A stretch of 64,000 nt of DNA, from contig JBBINE010000005.1 of NCBI GenBank assembly GCA_037444025.1, positions 15,555-79,554 on the forward strand, given 5' to 3'. Within the stretch, counting starts at the first letter, position 1. The number at the start of each line of letters is the position of its first letter. The notes under the pieces were generated by a model, which did no database searches, was not told where the DNA came from, and saw nothing but the letters and a program-made list of their open reading frames with translations. Origin of the DNA: JBBINE01 sp037444025 (lineage in GTDB: Bacteria; Patescibacteriota; Minisyncoccia; UBA6257; HR35). The position numbers were made by a program, and so were the translations under genes. Shown here piece by piece: positions 53,556 through 62,373 of the stretch.

Positions 53556-53855
53556 TCAAGTTTTTGTTTTCCAGCTTAATTTTCGTTTTAATTTTTGATA
53601 CGAGCTTTCGATAGCTTGAAAAATATTTTTACCCACACCAGAAACTATAATTAAACCTTTTTTAGGTATAGCCAAAATTATTTTTGATTTGTAAAGACCT
53701 TTTTTGTATTTTGCTTCTTTATTTTTTGCTAATTCTACCTCAATAAGAGTTTCTTCTTTTGGGAAGTATTTGTTTATTTTAAAAAATTTTTGTTTCAAAA
53801 ATTGCCTTACTGCATCTATTGGTTTAAGGTTTTTAAAAAAATAAATTATTTTCAT
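53556..53855 (-). CDS. Ribosome hibernation (HPF/RaiA-like) factor
   Basis: HPF/RaiA proteins bind the ribosome in starvation and stop translation. The 99-residue product is basic and has the expected beta-alpha-beta-beta-beta-alpha pattern: a first helix with LKQKFFKINKYF, a Glu/Lys strand LIEVELAKNKEAKY, KGLYKSKIILAIPKKGLIIV, and the last helix IFQAIESSYQKLKRKLSWKT, which matches the D-xxxAID-xxxKLxRQL helix of the family. Sequence identity is low, so the call rests on pattern and size. The gene stands alone, divergent from the pilin-like gene, with terminators after it. Confidence 0.65.
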   Translation of the reverse strand: MKIIYFFKNLKPIDAVRQFLKQKFFKINKYFPKEETLIEVELAKNKEAKYKKGLYKSKIILAIPKKGLIIVSGVGKNIFQAIESSYQKLKRKLSWKTKT

Positions 53856-53896
53856 TTTTTTGATTATATCTTATTATAATTATATAATTAAAAGTA

Positions 53897-54235
53897 ATGA
53901 AAAAAAAATTGAAACTTATTTCACTTATTTTTTGTTTTTTTCTTGGAATAATGGTTTTAGCTCAAAGTAGTGGAGGAGACAACGATAATGTTTTTAAGAT
54001 TATCAAACAAATAATTTCTTTTATGTTTTCTCTTTTTTTAATGTTAAGTATACCTATTTTGATTTTTTTAGGGATAAAATATATTTCTGGATGGGGTGAG
54101 GCTAGAGAGTTAAACAAATTATTATTTTATGTTGTTATCGGCGTAGTAATTCTGGTTTTATCTCTTTTTATTCCTAATTTAATCAAAAACTTTTTTGATA
54201 ATATTATTGGAGGTCCTAACCCTACAACACCTTAA
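53897..54235 (+). CDS. VirB2-like T4SS-pilin family protein
   Basis: The 112-residue protein has a signal peptide (about 5-22, ending VLAQS), then two membrane helices (about 37-60 and 75-97) joined by a short turn GWGEARELNKL. It ends IPNLIKNFFDNIIGG. This is the two-helix layout of VirB2/TrbC-like pilins, abundant in Candidate Phyla Radiation genomes. It resembles the anchor module of the two peptidoglycan hydrolases (39108-41302). Role could be pilus subunit or envelope adaptor. yvcK follows directly. Confidence 0.75.
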   Translation: MKKKLKLISLIFCFFLGIMVLAQSSGGDNDNVFKIIKQIISFMFSLFLMLSIPILIFLGIKYISGWGEARELNKLLFYVVIGVVILVLSLFIPNLIKNFFDNIIGGPNPTTP

Positions 54236-54239
54236 GACA

Positions 54240-55223
54240 ATGAGGATAGTTTTATTAGGGGGAGGAACAGGAATATCTAATATTTTAACTGGTCTCAAGC
54301 AAGATTATGGTAAGAAAATCAAAAAATTGACTGCTATTGTAACTGTTTCTGATTCAGGCGGTAGCTCGGGAACTCTAAAAAAAATTTATGATATCCCAGC
54401 GGTGGGGGATATAAGAAACTGTCTTCTTTCTCTTTCTAAAATTGAAAATTATGTTAATCGAGTTATGCAATACAGATTTCAAAAAGGAGATGGTCTCAAA
54501 GGTCATCCTTTAGGTAATTTGTTTTTGGTGGCACTGCTGGAAACAGAGGGTGATTTCATTAAAGCAATAAAAAAAGCATCAAAAATTTTAGATATTGAAG
54601 GAGAAGTTATGCCTGCAAGTCTTGAAAAAATCGATCTTATAGCAAAATTTGAAAACGGGAAAATTATTAAAGGTGAAGAAAAAATTGTTACCTATGCTAG
54701 CCGGTATAAAAAAAGAATAAAAGGTTTAGAAATTTCACCTCGTGTTCCTTTCGTTTCTCCTGAAGTTATTAGGAGAATAAAAAAGGCTGATATGATACTT
54801 TTTGGTCCCGGTAGTCTTTTTACTAGCATTTTACCTAATCTACTGATACCTCCAATATTTCAGGCTATTAAGGAAGCTAAAGGTATAAAGGTTCTAATTG
54901 TAAACTTACTTACCCAACCAGGGGAAACCGATAGTTATAAAGCTAGCGATCATGTGGTTAGTTTTTTAAATTTTTCTAGATTAAATAAAATTGATGCTCT
55001 TGTAATTAACAAAACTAAACCGGATAAAAAATTTGAAAAACAAATAATTGAAGAAGGAAAAAGTTTTGTCGAACCTGATGTTGACAAGATAAAAAAAAAC
55101 CTAAATAATGTTAAAATCTATTTGAAGGATCTAGCTAATACTAAAGATATTTATTTTAAACACGATCCTATAAAATTAAAAAAGGTCATTTTTGAAATTG
55201 CTCAAGATTTTAATATAATTTAA
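54240..55223 (+). CDS. YvcK/CofD-like gluconeogenesis factor family protein
   Basis: YvcK binds UDP-sugars and controls cell shape and envelope synthesis in Bacillus. I chose the ATG at 54240, which gives 327 residues starting MRIVLLGGGTGISNILTGLK. The longer frame from 54195 overlaps the pilin gene and has no family match. Other signatures are AIVTVSDSGGSSGTLKK (about 31-47), PAVGDIRNCLLSLS (about 53-66), GHPLGNLFLVALLET (about 87-101) and ILFGPGSLFTSILPNLLIP (about 185-203). The start is 4 bases after the pilin stop, indicating an operon. rpmG follows. Confidence 0.93.
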   Translation: MRIVLLGGGTGISNILTGLKQDYGKKIKKLTAIVTVSDSGGSSGTLKKIYDIPAVGDIRNCLLSLSKIENYVNRVMQYRFQKGDGLKGHPLGNLFLVALLETEGDFIKAIKKASKILDIEGEVMPASLEKIDLIAKFENGKIIKGEEKIVTYASRYKKRIKGLEISPRVPFVSPEVIRRIKKADMILFGPGSLFTSILPNLLIPPIFQAIKEAKGIKVLIVNLLTQPGETDSYKASDHVVSFLNFSRLNKIDALVINKTKPDKKFEKQIIEEGKSFVEPDVDKIKKNLNNVKIYLKDLANTKDIYFKHDPIKLKKVIFEIAQDFNII

Positions 55224-55225
55224 TT

Positions 55226-55387
55226 ATGGCTCAGGAAACGAAAAATCTTATTAGATTAAAATGTAAAGATTGTGGTAGTGTAAATTACTATCAATGGAAG
55301 AAGAAGACGGCAGAGTATAAACTTAGTTTGAAGAAGTTTTGTAAAAAGTGTAAAAAACACACAGAGCATAAAGAAAGCAGAAAATAA
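55226..55387 (+). CDS. rpmG: 50S ribosomal protein L33
   Basis: L33 is a small zinc-ribbon protein of the large subunit. The 53-residue product has two Cys pairs (CKDC at about 13-16 and CKKC at about 39-42) and the family features IRLKCKDCGSVNYYQWKKK and LKKFCKKCKKHTEHKESRK. It starts 2 bases after the yvcK stop and is followed by a tRNA-Val gene. It is shorter than the usual length cut for gene finders. Confidence 0.92.
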   Translation: MAQETKNLIRLKCKDCGSVNYYQWKKKTAEYKLSLKKFCKKCKKHTEHKESRK

Positions 55388-55395
55388 AATGATGA

Positions 55396-55467
55396 GGGCG
55401 GGTAGCTCAGCGGCAGAGCGTCTCGTTTACACCGAGAAGGTCAGAGGTTCAAATCCTCTCCCGCCCA
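55396..55467 (+). tRNA. tRNA-Val (anticodon TAC)
   Basis: The acceptor GGGCGGG/CCCGCCC, D-arm, anticodon arm TCTCG-TTTACAC-CGAGA (anticodon TAC) and T-arm GGTTCAAATCC are regular. The discriminator A is followed by AAT, so no CCA is encoded. Confidence 0.95.
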
Positions 55468-55469
55468 AA

Positions 55470-56492
55470 TTAGAGTGCTATCAATTTACCTCCTTTGGAT
55501 ACTATCAAACCTTTTATTTCTAAAAAGGAAATAATAGTAAGAAGTTCGTTAATTGGTAAATCGGATATTTTTTGTATTTCTTCAAAAGTTGTAGGCTTAG
55601 TGGTAATTAACTCATAAATTTTCTTTTCCCTTGGGGTTAAATTTAGATTTTTTATTTTTTGAGGAGCTTTAAAATCAAAAGCTCTTAAAATATCGTCTAC
55701 TTCAATAACAAGATGGGCGCCTTGTTGAATTAATCTCAGGCTACCTAAGTAATTTTTTTCATAGATACTTCCTGGTACAACAAATATTTCTTTTCCATAA
55801 TTTAAAGCATATTTTCCCGTAATTAAAGCTCCAGAATCAATCGGTGCTTCAATAATCAAAATTCCGTCAGAAAGACCAGCTACAATTCTATTTCTTAAAG
55901 GAAAATGATAAGCCAAAGGGGGAGAAGAAAGAGAGTATTCAGAAATAATAAATCCTTCTGCTTCTAATATTTTTTTTACTAAATTTTTTCTTGGATCTTT
56001 CAAGATAACATCCAAGCCGCAACCAATGACAGCACAATTTGGTTTTTTATTTTCTAGTGCTCCCCGATGAGCATATTCATCAATGCCGTAAGCTAAACCA
56101 CTAATTATTAAAACTCCTAAATTAGCTAACTCAGAAGAGAATTTAAAAGATATTTTTTTACCTATTTCGGTTGCTTTTCTAGTGCCGACGATAGCAATTT
56201 TTAAAGGTGAATTTAGATTAATTTTTCCCAAAATAAAAATTCCCAATAGAGGTGGTTTTATTCTTTTTAAAGTTTCAGGAAATTCTTTTTCTTGTCGTAA
56301 AATTATTTCTCCCCCTAAGTCTTTAAGTTTTTCATATTCTTTTTCCCAATTCTTTCTAATTTTGAATTCTTTTTCTAATTTTTGAAAAATTTTTTTATAA
56401 GATTTATACTTTTTATATAAAGTAAAAATTCTGTTATGCGGAGGTTCAAAATTTGAATTAATTGCCTGAAAATAAATTTTTTCTTCTTCCAT
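55470..56492 (-). CDS. dprA: DNA processing protein DprA (Smf)
   Basis: DprA protects incoming single-stranded DNA and loads RecA in transformation. The 340 residues contain the Rossmann-like core: IAIVGTRKATEIGKKI (about 94-109), LIISGLAYGIDEYAHRGAL (about 123-141), AVIGCGLDVILKDPRKN, FPLRNRIVAGLSDGILIIEA (about 190-209) and GSLRLIQQGAHLV. A winged-helix domain is at the C-terminus (about 275-340). The start overlaps by 2 bases that of a divergent membrane protein. Together with comEC, pilB and pilin it supports natural competence. Confidence 0.95.
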   Translation of the reverse strand: MEEEKIYFQAINSNFEPPHNRIFTLYKKYKSYKKIFQKLEKEFKIRKNWEKEYEKLKDLGGEIILRQEKEFPETLKRIKPPLLGIFILGKINLNSPLKIAIVGTRKATEIGKKISFKFSSELANLGVLIISGLAYGIDEYAHRGALENKKPNCAVIGCGLDVILKDPRKNLVKKILEAEGFIISEYSLSSPPLAYHFPLRNRIVAGLSDGILIIEAPIDSGALITGKYALNYGKEIFVVPGSIYEKNYLGSLRLIQQGAHLVIEVDDILRAFDFKAPQKIKNLNLTPREKKIYELITTKPTTFEEIQKISDLPINELLTIISFLEIKGLIVSKGGKLIAL

Positions 56493-56847
56493 GATTCAAT
56501 TATTTTGGGCCCTTGATTTTATTGGTCTTTTAATTGCTAGGTTAATATTAGGATTATTCCTTTTTAAAGAATTTCTTTCGAAAAAGAATCTTTCATATTT
56601 TGAAAAATTAATTAGTTATATTTATTTAATTTTATCAATTTTTCTTATTTTAGGATACTATACTTCTTTTATCTCTATGCTTCTCATTATTGTAGAAATT
56701 TTTTTTACGCTAAAAGATTTTTTCTTTGAAAAATTTGATCCCATTAAAGTGGAAACTCGTTTTTTAAGAATTTCTTTAGCTATAGTTTTTATTTTCATTG
56801 GACCGGGGCTTATTAGTTTAGATAGAATCTATAATATAAGATTCTAA
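56491..56847 (+). CDS. DoxX-like small membrane protein
   Basis: This 118-residue protein has about four hydrophobic segments (about 10-30, 38-56, 58-72 and 92-110). The LIARLILGLFLFKEFLSKK start (about 13-31) and the C-terminal GPGLISLDRI (about 103-112) are the features of the DoxX-like family, whose members are membrane partners in redox or sulfur reactions. The assignment is tentative. It is divergent from dprA with a 2-base overlap of starts and is followed by the 3D-domain gene. Confidence 0.65.
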   Translation: MIQLFWALDFIGLLIARLILGLFLFKEFLSKKNLSYFEKLISYIYLILSIFLILGYYTSFISMLLIIVEIFFTLKDFFFEKFDPIKVETRFLRISLAIVFIFIGPGLISLDRIYNIRF

Positions 56848-56912
56848 GGGGTTGACAAATATTTAGGTATTTGTTCTACTTTAATATAGAACACTAAAAA
56901 CGGAGGTAGAGT

Positions 56913-57383
56913 ATGAAACAAAAAAAGATAACCATATTATTAGTCGGGGTTTTAGTACTGTTTTTTGTCCTGCCATCTCCGACTAAACAAAGACCCAGTC
57001 TCGAATCTGGCAACACCAGACTCAAGATTAGGTCTTCTCACCTTTCTCACTCCCAGTTTTCTTTTTCCCTTTCCCGAAAAAAAACCAAGAAAATGGTATA
57101 TCTTGGTTTATTTACGGTTACGGCCTATAGTCGTAGCCACAGGGAGGGGACCATACGAGGGATAACCGCTACTGGTTTACCGGTAGATAAAGGCGTGGTA
57201 GCAGTAGATCCGAAGGTGATACCCCTCGGATCTTTGTTATTAGTAGAAGGTTACGGCTACGCTATAGCCGCAGATACTGGTGGCAAAATCAAAGGAAGAA
57301 AAATAGATATATTCTTCCATACAAAGGAAGAATGTTTTGAGTGGGGAGTGAGAAAGAAAAAAGTTTATCTCATTTCTCTGTAA
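56913..57383 (+). CDS. Secreted 3D-domain protein
   Basis: The 156 residues have a signal peptide (about 5-22), a Ser/Arg-rich linker (about 25-60) and a C-terminal 3D domain with the three conserved Asp motifs: VAVDPKVIPLGS (about 103-114), AADTGG (about 123-128) and GRKIDIFF (about 132-139). The domain start is FTVTAYSRSHREG. In other bacteria this domain is a lytic-transglycosylase-like part of cell-wall enzymes and germination proteins. A good Shine-Dalgarno GGAGGT (56902-56907) lies 5 bases before the ATG, one of few clear cases in this window. A terminator follows. Confidence 0.88.
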   Translation: MKQKKITILLVGVLVLFFVLPSPTKQRPSLESGNTRLKIRSSHLSHSQFSFSLSRKKTKKMVYLGLFTVTAYSRSHREGTIRGITATGLPVDKGVVAVDPKVIPLGSLLLVEGYGYAIAADTGGKIKGRKIDIFFHTKEECFEWGVRKKKVYLISL

Positions 57384-57396
57384 CATTGAAGAATTT

Positions 57397-57427
57397 AAGG
57401 AGCAATTTTTATATTGCTCCTTTTTTA
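57397..57427 (+). terminator. Intrinsic terminator after the 3D-domain gene
   Basis: AAGGAGCAA (57397-57405) pairs with TTGCTCCTT (57414-57422) around an 8-base loop, and a T run follows to about 57427. Confidence 0.88.
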
Positions 57428-57517
57428 TTTTTAGAAAAATTTTATATATGTTGATTTTTATAATTTTAATTATCTTGGTATAATAAAATTAAAATATAAT
57501 AAAAATTATTTTAATCA

Positions 57518-57590
57518 GCGGCGGTAGTTCAGTTGGTAGAACGTCTCCCTTCCAAGGAGAAAGTCGCGGGTTCAAATCCCGTCCGCCGCT
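57518..57590 (+). tRNA. tRNA-Gly (anticodon TCC)
   Basis: The acceptor GCGGCGG/CCGCCGC with discriminator T, the anticodon arm TCTCC-CTTCCAA-GGAGA (anticodon TCC) and the T-arm GGTTCAAATCC are regular. The next bases are CCC, not CCA. It ends 5 bases before the start of the next gene. Confidence 0.94.
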
Positions 57591-57595
57591 CCCTT

Positions 57596-59653
57596 ATGAG
57601 CAACAAATTAATCAACATTCTAATAATAATTTTATTTATAATACCTTTTTCTTTGCTTATTGTTGATACCAGTGTTCTTTTTCCTTATATAACCACCAAA
57701 GCTTTGTTTTTTAGAATTTTGGTAACAGTAGGAATTTTTTTGGTTATTTGGCTTTATTTACTAAACCCGGAAACATTACCTAAAAAAAATTTACTCTTTT
57801 TGTCTTCTTTAATATTTTTAGGAGTAAATTTAATAGCTGTTTTTTTTAGTGTTAATCCATATCGTTCTTTTTGGGGTAACGCTGAAAGAATGGAAGGATG
57901 GTGGTCAATGTTTTTTTACTTTAGTTATTTTTTTCTTCTTTTTACTCTTTTCCAATTTTCGCCTTATAGTAAAAAAATTATTTTATTTTCTTTTTTAATA
58001 GTGACTTCAATAATTTCTATAGTAGAAATTACTGAAGGATTGAGAAATAACATTTTAGCTTCAAGGCCCCATGCTACTTTGGGCAATGCTACTTATATTG
58101 GTTTTATGAATCTTTTAACTATCTTCTTACTATTGTATTTTTATTTTCAAACAAAGTCTTTTTCTGAAAAGGTAAATTATGTAGGGGTGGGTATTTTAAA
58201 CTTTCTTTCTATGTTAATTTCACAGACCAGAGGTTCGATTTTAGGCTTACTTTTAGGTATGATAACTTTTATTTTTCTCTATATAATTTTTTTTAAAATA
58301 GAACTCAAAAAGAAATTGTTATTTTTTCTTTTATTCTTTTTGTCTTTGTTCGGTTTCTATTTATTGCTGCGAACTGAGATAGTTTTGTCTATACCAGGGT
58401 TAAAAAGAATTGCTGAAACAATTCAAAACCCAGTATCTGTTTTCCCCCGTCTTTTTGCTTGGAAAATATTTTTGAATGCTTTTAAAGAAAAACCTTTATT
58501 AGGCTGGGGTTTGGAAACATTGCCAGTTGCTTTCTTTTCTTATTTTGATCCTCAGATTTTTTATTACGAGAAAGCCATTTTTGATCGTCCCCATAATAAA
58601 TTTATCGAAGTTCTAGTTTCTACTGGTTTAATAGGATTTTTTGCTTGGCTTTTCTTTCTTTCTTCTTTTGTTTATTATGTTTTGAAAAATATTAAAGAAA
58701 ATTTAATTTCTTATTGTTTCTTGTTATCATTTTTGGTTGCTTATTTAGGACAAAACTTTACCTTGTTTGATATGCAGGCTAGTTATCTTTTATTCTTTTT
58801 TGGTATTTCTTTAATTGTTCCTAAGGTGAATTACAAAGAAAACACGGATAGGTTTATTCGTCCTTATTTAATTTTAATTGGCGGCATTTGTTTAGTATTT
58901 TTAGTTATTCACCTACAGCATTATTACATTGTCAATCGAATTATAGCTTACCTAAGAGAACAAAATCTTGAAAAATCTGGACAACAATTTTTAAGAATTT
59001 CAAATATTGCTGGACCTTTTTTGACCGAAGAGGCTTTTATTGCTTCTAATCATTTTTTTGCTAACTTAAATAATATAAAAAATGGAAAAACTTTTGACTA
59101 TTTTTATCGATTATCAGAAAAAGCGTGGGAGAAAGATAAAACAGACTATAGATTAACAGGGATTTATTTGGGGTACTTAAGAATTATTTTTGATATTGAA
59201 TCTCAAATGTCTTTAAGTGGTCAAGACACTAAAGAAAAAGCTATTAACATATACAATGATTTGATCTCTAGGTACAAACTTTTTCCAGAAGGCTATATAA
59301 ATTATGCTAACTTTCTTTTTAGTTTAGGAGAAAAGGAGAAGGCTAAAGAAATTTTAAAGAAAAGCGAAATTATTGCTACAAAATACCCACCATATTATTT
59401 TCAATTAGCTAATATTTTTTACAATCAATTAGGAGATTACCAGGAGGCTTATTATTATTTAACCAAATTGAATACTTATAGTTTCAAATTTAATGAGAAA
59501 GATTATGAATTGGCTTTGAAAATTTATTTATCTAATGGTGATAAAAAATCTGCTGATAAGTTAATTTATGAATGGAAAAAAATTAGTTCCACTACTTCTA
59601 CTCAAAAAAAAATCGAAGATATTTTGAATAGTTTTGGCTTTAAAGAAAAATAA
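57596..59653 (+). CDS. O-antigen ligase-like membrane protein with TPR-like C-terminus
   Basis: This is a polytopic membrane protein of 685 residues. The ATG at 57596 is chosen because longer frames start inside the tRNA-Gly. About 12 hydrophobic segments are at 8-420, with ATLGNATYIGFM (about 158-169), SQTRGSILGLLLG and the ligase signature RPHNKFIEVLVSTGLIGFF (about 324-342). Such proteins transfer glycans onto lipid or protein. The soluble C-terminal half (about 450-685) contains TPR-like helices (EKAKEILKKSE, YQEAYYYLTKL). The substrate is unknown. Surface glycan or S-layer glycosylation is an inference. Confidence 0.9.
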   Translation: MSNKLINILIIILFIIPFSLLIVDTSVLFPYITTKALFFRILVTVGIFLVIWLYLLNPETLPKKNLLFLSSLIFLGVNLIAVFFSVNPYRSFWGNAERMEGWWSMFFYFSYFFLLFTLFQFSPYSKKIILFSFLIVTSIISIVEITEGLRNNILASRPHATLGNATYIGFMNLLTIFLLLYFYFQTKSFSEKVNYVGVGILNFLSMLISQTRGSILGLLLGMITFIFLYIIFFKIELKKKLLFFLLFFLSLFGFYLLLRTEIVLSIPGLKRIAETIQNPVSVFPRLFAWKIFLNAFKEKPLLGWGLETLPVAFFSYFDPQIFYYEKAIFDRPHNKFIEVLVSTGLIGFFAWLFFLSSFVYYVLKNIKENLISYCFLLSFLVAYLGQNFTLFDMQASYLLFFFGISLIVPKVNYKENTDRFIRPYLILIGGICLVFLVIHLQHYYIVNRIIAYLREQNLEKSGQQFLRISNIAGPFLTEEAFIASNHFFANLNNIKNGKTFDYFYRLSEKAWEKDKTDYRLTGIYLGYLRIIFDIESQMSLSGQDTKEKAINIYNDLISRYKLFPEGYINYANFLFSLGEKEKAKEILKKSEIIATKYPPYYFQLANIFYNQLGDYQEAYYYLTKLNTYSFKFNEKDYELALKIYLSNGDKKSADKLIYEWKKISSTTSTQKKIEDILNSFGFKEK

Positions 59654-59694
59654 AAAATTTGACAAAGAGAAAAAAATATAAAAAAATTTATAAC

Positions 59695-62373
59695 ATGACT
59701 AAAAGGTTAAAAAATAATAAATTAGAATTTGCCCTTGCTCCTAAGGTACTAGTTAAGCAATTTTTTACCAATAACAAAAATCATCCTTATCAGGAAGTAA
59801 AGTGGGTTAGAAGAATGGCAGAAATTCCAGGATCTGGGTTTAAAATAGAGAATGTGGAGTTTCCTGATTTTTACAGTCAAAATGCTGTTAATATAATTGC
59901 TTCGAAATATTTCAAGATAAACAAAGGAAAACAGGAATCTTCTTTAAGAGAAATAATTGATAGAGTAGTTAAAACTTTTAAAAAATGGGGTTTGGAACAA
60001 GGCTATTTTAACGAAGAATTAGCTAAAATTTACGAAAAGGAACTTACTTATATTATTCTTAATCAATATGCTACCTTTAATTCTCCTGTTTGGTTTAATG
60101 TAGGTGTAGAGGGAAGAAAACAACAATGTTCAGCTTGTTTTATTCTCGAAGTAGATGATACCATGGAGTCTATTTTGGAATGGATCAAAACAGAAGGATT
60201 AATTTTTAAAGGAGGTTCAGGTTCAGGAGTAAATCTTTCTAAACTAAGAGCTAAAGGTGAACCTCTTTCTGCAGGAGGTTATTCTTCAGGAGTAATTTCT
60301 TTTATGAAAGCAGCTGATGCTGTGGCTGGGAGTATAAAAAGTGGAGGCACAACAAGAAGAGCTGCCAAAATGGTAATTTTAAATGCTGATCACCCCGAGA
60401 TTCTTGATTTTATAAGAATAAAAGCTGAAGAAGAAAATAAAATCAGAGCTTTTATGGAGGCAGGATACGATATGACTGATCTTAACAATCCTTTGTGGCA
60501 AAATATTTTTTTTCAAAATGCTAATAACTCAGTAAGAATACCAGATGATCTTATGGAAGCAGCTTTAAGCGATAGAGAGTGGAAAACTTATTATCGAACT
60601 AACGGAAAATTAGCTCAAACCTATAAAGCTAAAGATATTTTGTGGGAGATCGCTAAAGCTGCTTGGGAATGTGGAGATCCAGGGGTTCAATTTGATGATC
60701 TTATTCAAAAATGGCATACCTGTAAAAACTCAGGTAAGATAGAAGCTACCAATCCTTGTAGTGAATATCTTTTTCTTAATAATACTTCCTGTAATTTAGC
60801 TTCCATTAATCTTTTGAAGTTTTTGAAAGAAGATGGTTCATTTGACGTCCCTGCCTTTTTACATACAGTAGACATTATTTTTCTTTCTCAGGATATTTTA
60901 ATATCTAAGGCTGATTATCCAGTAGAAAAGATAGGAGAAGAGACTAAAAAATATAGAACCATAGGATTAGGTTATACTAATCTTGGTTCCTTGATAATGT
61001 CTTTAGGTCTTCCCTATGATTCAGATAAAGCTAGGGATATAGCTGCTTCTATTACAGCTTTAATGACTGGTGAAGCTTATAGACTTTCTTCTTTGATAGC
61101 AGAAAAACTTGGTCCTTTTCCTGAATATACTAAAAATGAAGAATCAATGCTTGAAGTGATGGAAATGCATAAAAAACATCTTAATAAGATAAGCGATAAC
61201 GATTTCAATAAAGAAATTTTAGTTGAAGCAAAACAAATATGGAGCGAAGCAATTGAAAACGGAAAGAATTATGGATTTAGAAATGCTCAAGCTACTGTTT
61301 TAGCACCAACTGGCACTATTTCTTTTATGCTTGATGCTGATACTACAGGTATTGAGCCAGATTTTGCTTTAGTAAAAATGAAACAACTAGTTGGAGGAGG
61401 ATGGATGAAGATAGTTAATAACACTGTTCCGATAGCTTTAAAAAGATTAGGCTATTCAGAAAAAGAAATAGAAGAAATATTACAACACTTAGAAGAATCT
61501 CAAAATATTGAAACTGCCCCTTACATAAAACAAGAACATTTAGCTGTGTTTGATTGTGCCATAAAACCTCCAGGAGGACATCGCTCTATTCATTATTTGG
61601 GTCATGTAAAAATGGTAGCAGCTGTTCAACCTTTTATTTCCGGAGGAATTTCAAAAACATTTAATATGCCAAACGAAACGAGTATAGAGGAAATTTACCA
61701 AGTTTACTTTACTGCCTGGAAATTGGGAATAAAATGTTTTGCTGTTTATCGAGATGGTTCCAAAGCAACCCAAGCATTATATAATGCTAAAAAAGAAAAA
61801 GATAAAAAACCAGAAATTATAAGAAAAAGATTACCAATTGTAAGACAGTCAGAAACACATAAATTTTCTGTTTCTGGACATGAAGGTTATTTAACCTATG
61901 GAATGTTTGATGACAACACACTAGGAGAGATATTTATCAAAATGTCTAAGCAAGGAAGTACTTTAGCTGGGTTATTAGATGCATTTGCTATTTCGATTTC
62001 TCTTGCTTTACAGTATGGTGTGCCACTTAAAGAATTAGCTTCTAAGTTTATATATATGAGGTTTGAACCTATGGGTGTGACTAATAATCAAGAAATTCCA
62101 ATAGCTAGTTCTATAATTGATTATATTTTTAGATATTTGTCTTATAGGTTTTTACCTCCGGAAGAATTAAAAGAACTTGGTTTAGAGATTAAGGAAGATA
62201 TAATTTTAAGAGAACATAAACAACTTTTTGATGTTACAGGAGAAGAAAAAGATAATTTGCCAAAAGAAGAATTATCTGGTCCTCCGTGCAAATATTGTGG
62301 TGGTATGACCAAAAGAACAGGTAATTGCTATACTTGTATGGAATGTGGCGAAAGTTCTGGCGGTTGTGGTTAA
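59695..62373 (+). CDS. nrdJ: Class II (adenosylcobalamin-dependent) ribonucleotide reductase
   Basis: NrdJ makes deoxyribonucleotides using vitamin B12. I chose the ATG at 59695 over a TTG at 59659; it gives 892 residues. Visible features are FNSPVWFNVG (about 121-130), CSACFILEVDDTMESI (about 137-152), GGSGSGVNLSKLR (about 173-185), the radical-site region TNPCSEYLFLNNTSCNLASI (about 346-365), LAPTGTISFMLD (about 532-543) and a Cys-rich C-terminus CKYCGG/CYTCMECGESSGGCG. No class I or III reductase or cobalamin synthesis gene was seen, so B12 is probably taken from neighbours. Its 3' end overlaps convergent cysS by 4 bases. Confidence 0.95.
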   Translation: MTKRLKNNKLEFALAPKVLVKQFFTNNKNHPYQEVKWVRRMAEIPGSGFKIENVEFPDFYSQNAVNIIASKYFKINKGKQESSLREIIDRVVKTFKKWGLEQGYFNEELAKIYEKELTYIILNQYATFNSPVWFNVGVEGRKQQCSACFILEVDDTMESILEWIKTEGLIFKGGSGSGVNLSKLRAKGEPLSAGGYSSGVISFMKAADAVAGSIKSGGTTRRAAKMVILNADHPEILDFIRIKAEEENKIRAFMEAGYDMTDLNNPLWQNIFFQNANNSVRIPDDLMEAALSDREWKTYYRTNGKLAQTYKAKDILWEIAKAAWECGDPGVQFDDLIQKWHTCKNSGKIEATNPCSEYLFLNNTSCNLASINLLKFLKEDGSFDVPAFLHTVDIIFLSQDILISKADYPVEKIGEETKKYRTIGLGYTNLGSLIMSLGLPYDSDKARDIAASITALMTGEAYRLSSLIAEKLGPFPEYTKNEESMLEVMEMHKKHLNKISDNDFNKEILVEAKQIWSEAIENGKNYGFRNAQATVLAPTGTISFMLDADTTGIEPDFALVKMKQLVGGGWMKIVNNTVPIALKRLGYSEKEIEEILQHLEESQNIETAPYIKQEHLAVFDCAIKPPGGHRSIHYLGHVKMVAAVQPFISGGISKTFNMPNETSIEEIYQVYFTAWKLGIKCFAVYRDGSKATQALYNAKKEKDKKPEIIRKRLPIVRQSETHKFSVSGHEGYLTYGMFDDNTLGEIFIKMSKQGSTLAGLLDAFAISISLALQYGVPLKELASKFIYMRFEPMGVTNNQEIPIASSIIDYIFRYLSYRFLPPEELKELGLEIKEDIILREHKQLFDVTGEEKDNLPKEELSGPPCKYCGGMTKRTGNCYTCMECGESSGGCG

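Noticed and set aside
57533..57595. Longer start of the O-antigen-ligase-like gene inside tRNA-Gly
   Set aside because: The extra residues are tRNA-encoded; the ATG at 57596 starts the membrane protein properly.
59659..59694. TTG start of nrdJ and a TTGACA promoter at the same place
   Set aside because: The ATG at 59695 gives the usual protein start, and no properly spaced -10 box follows the TTGACA.
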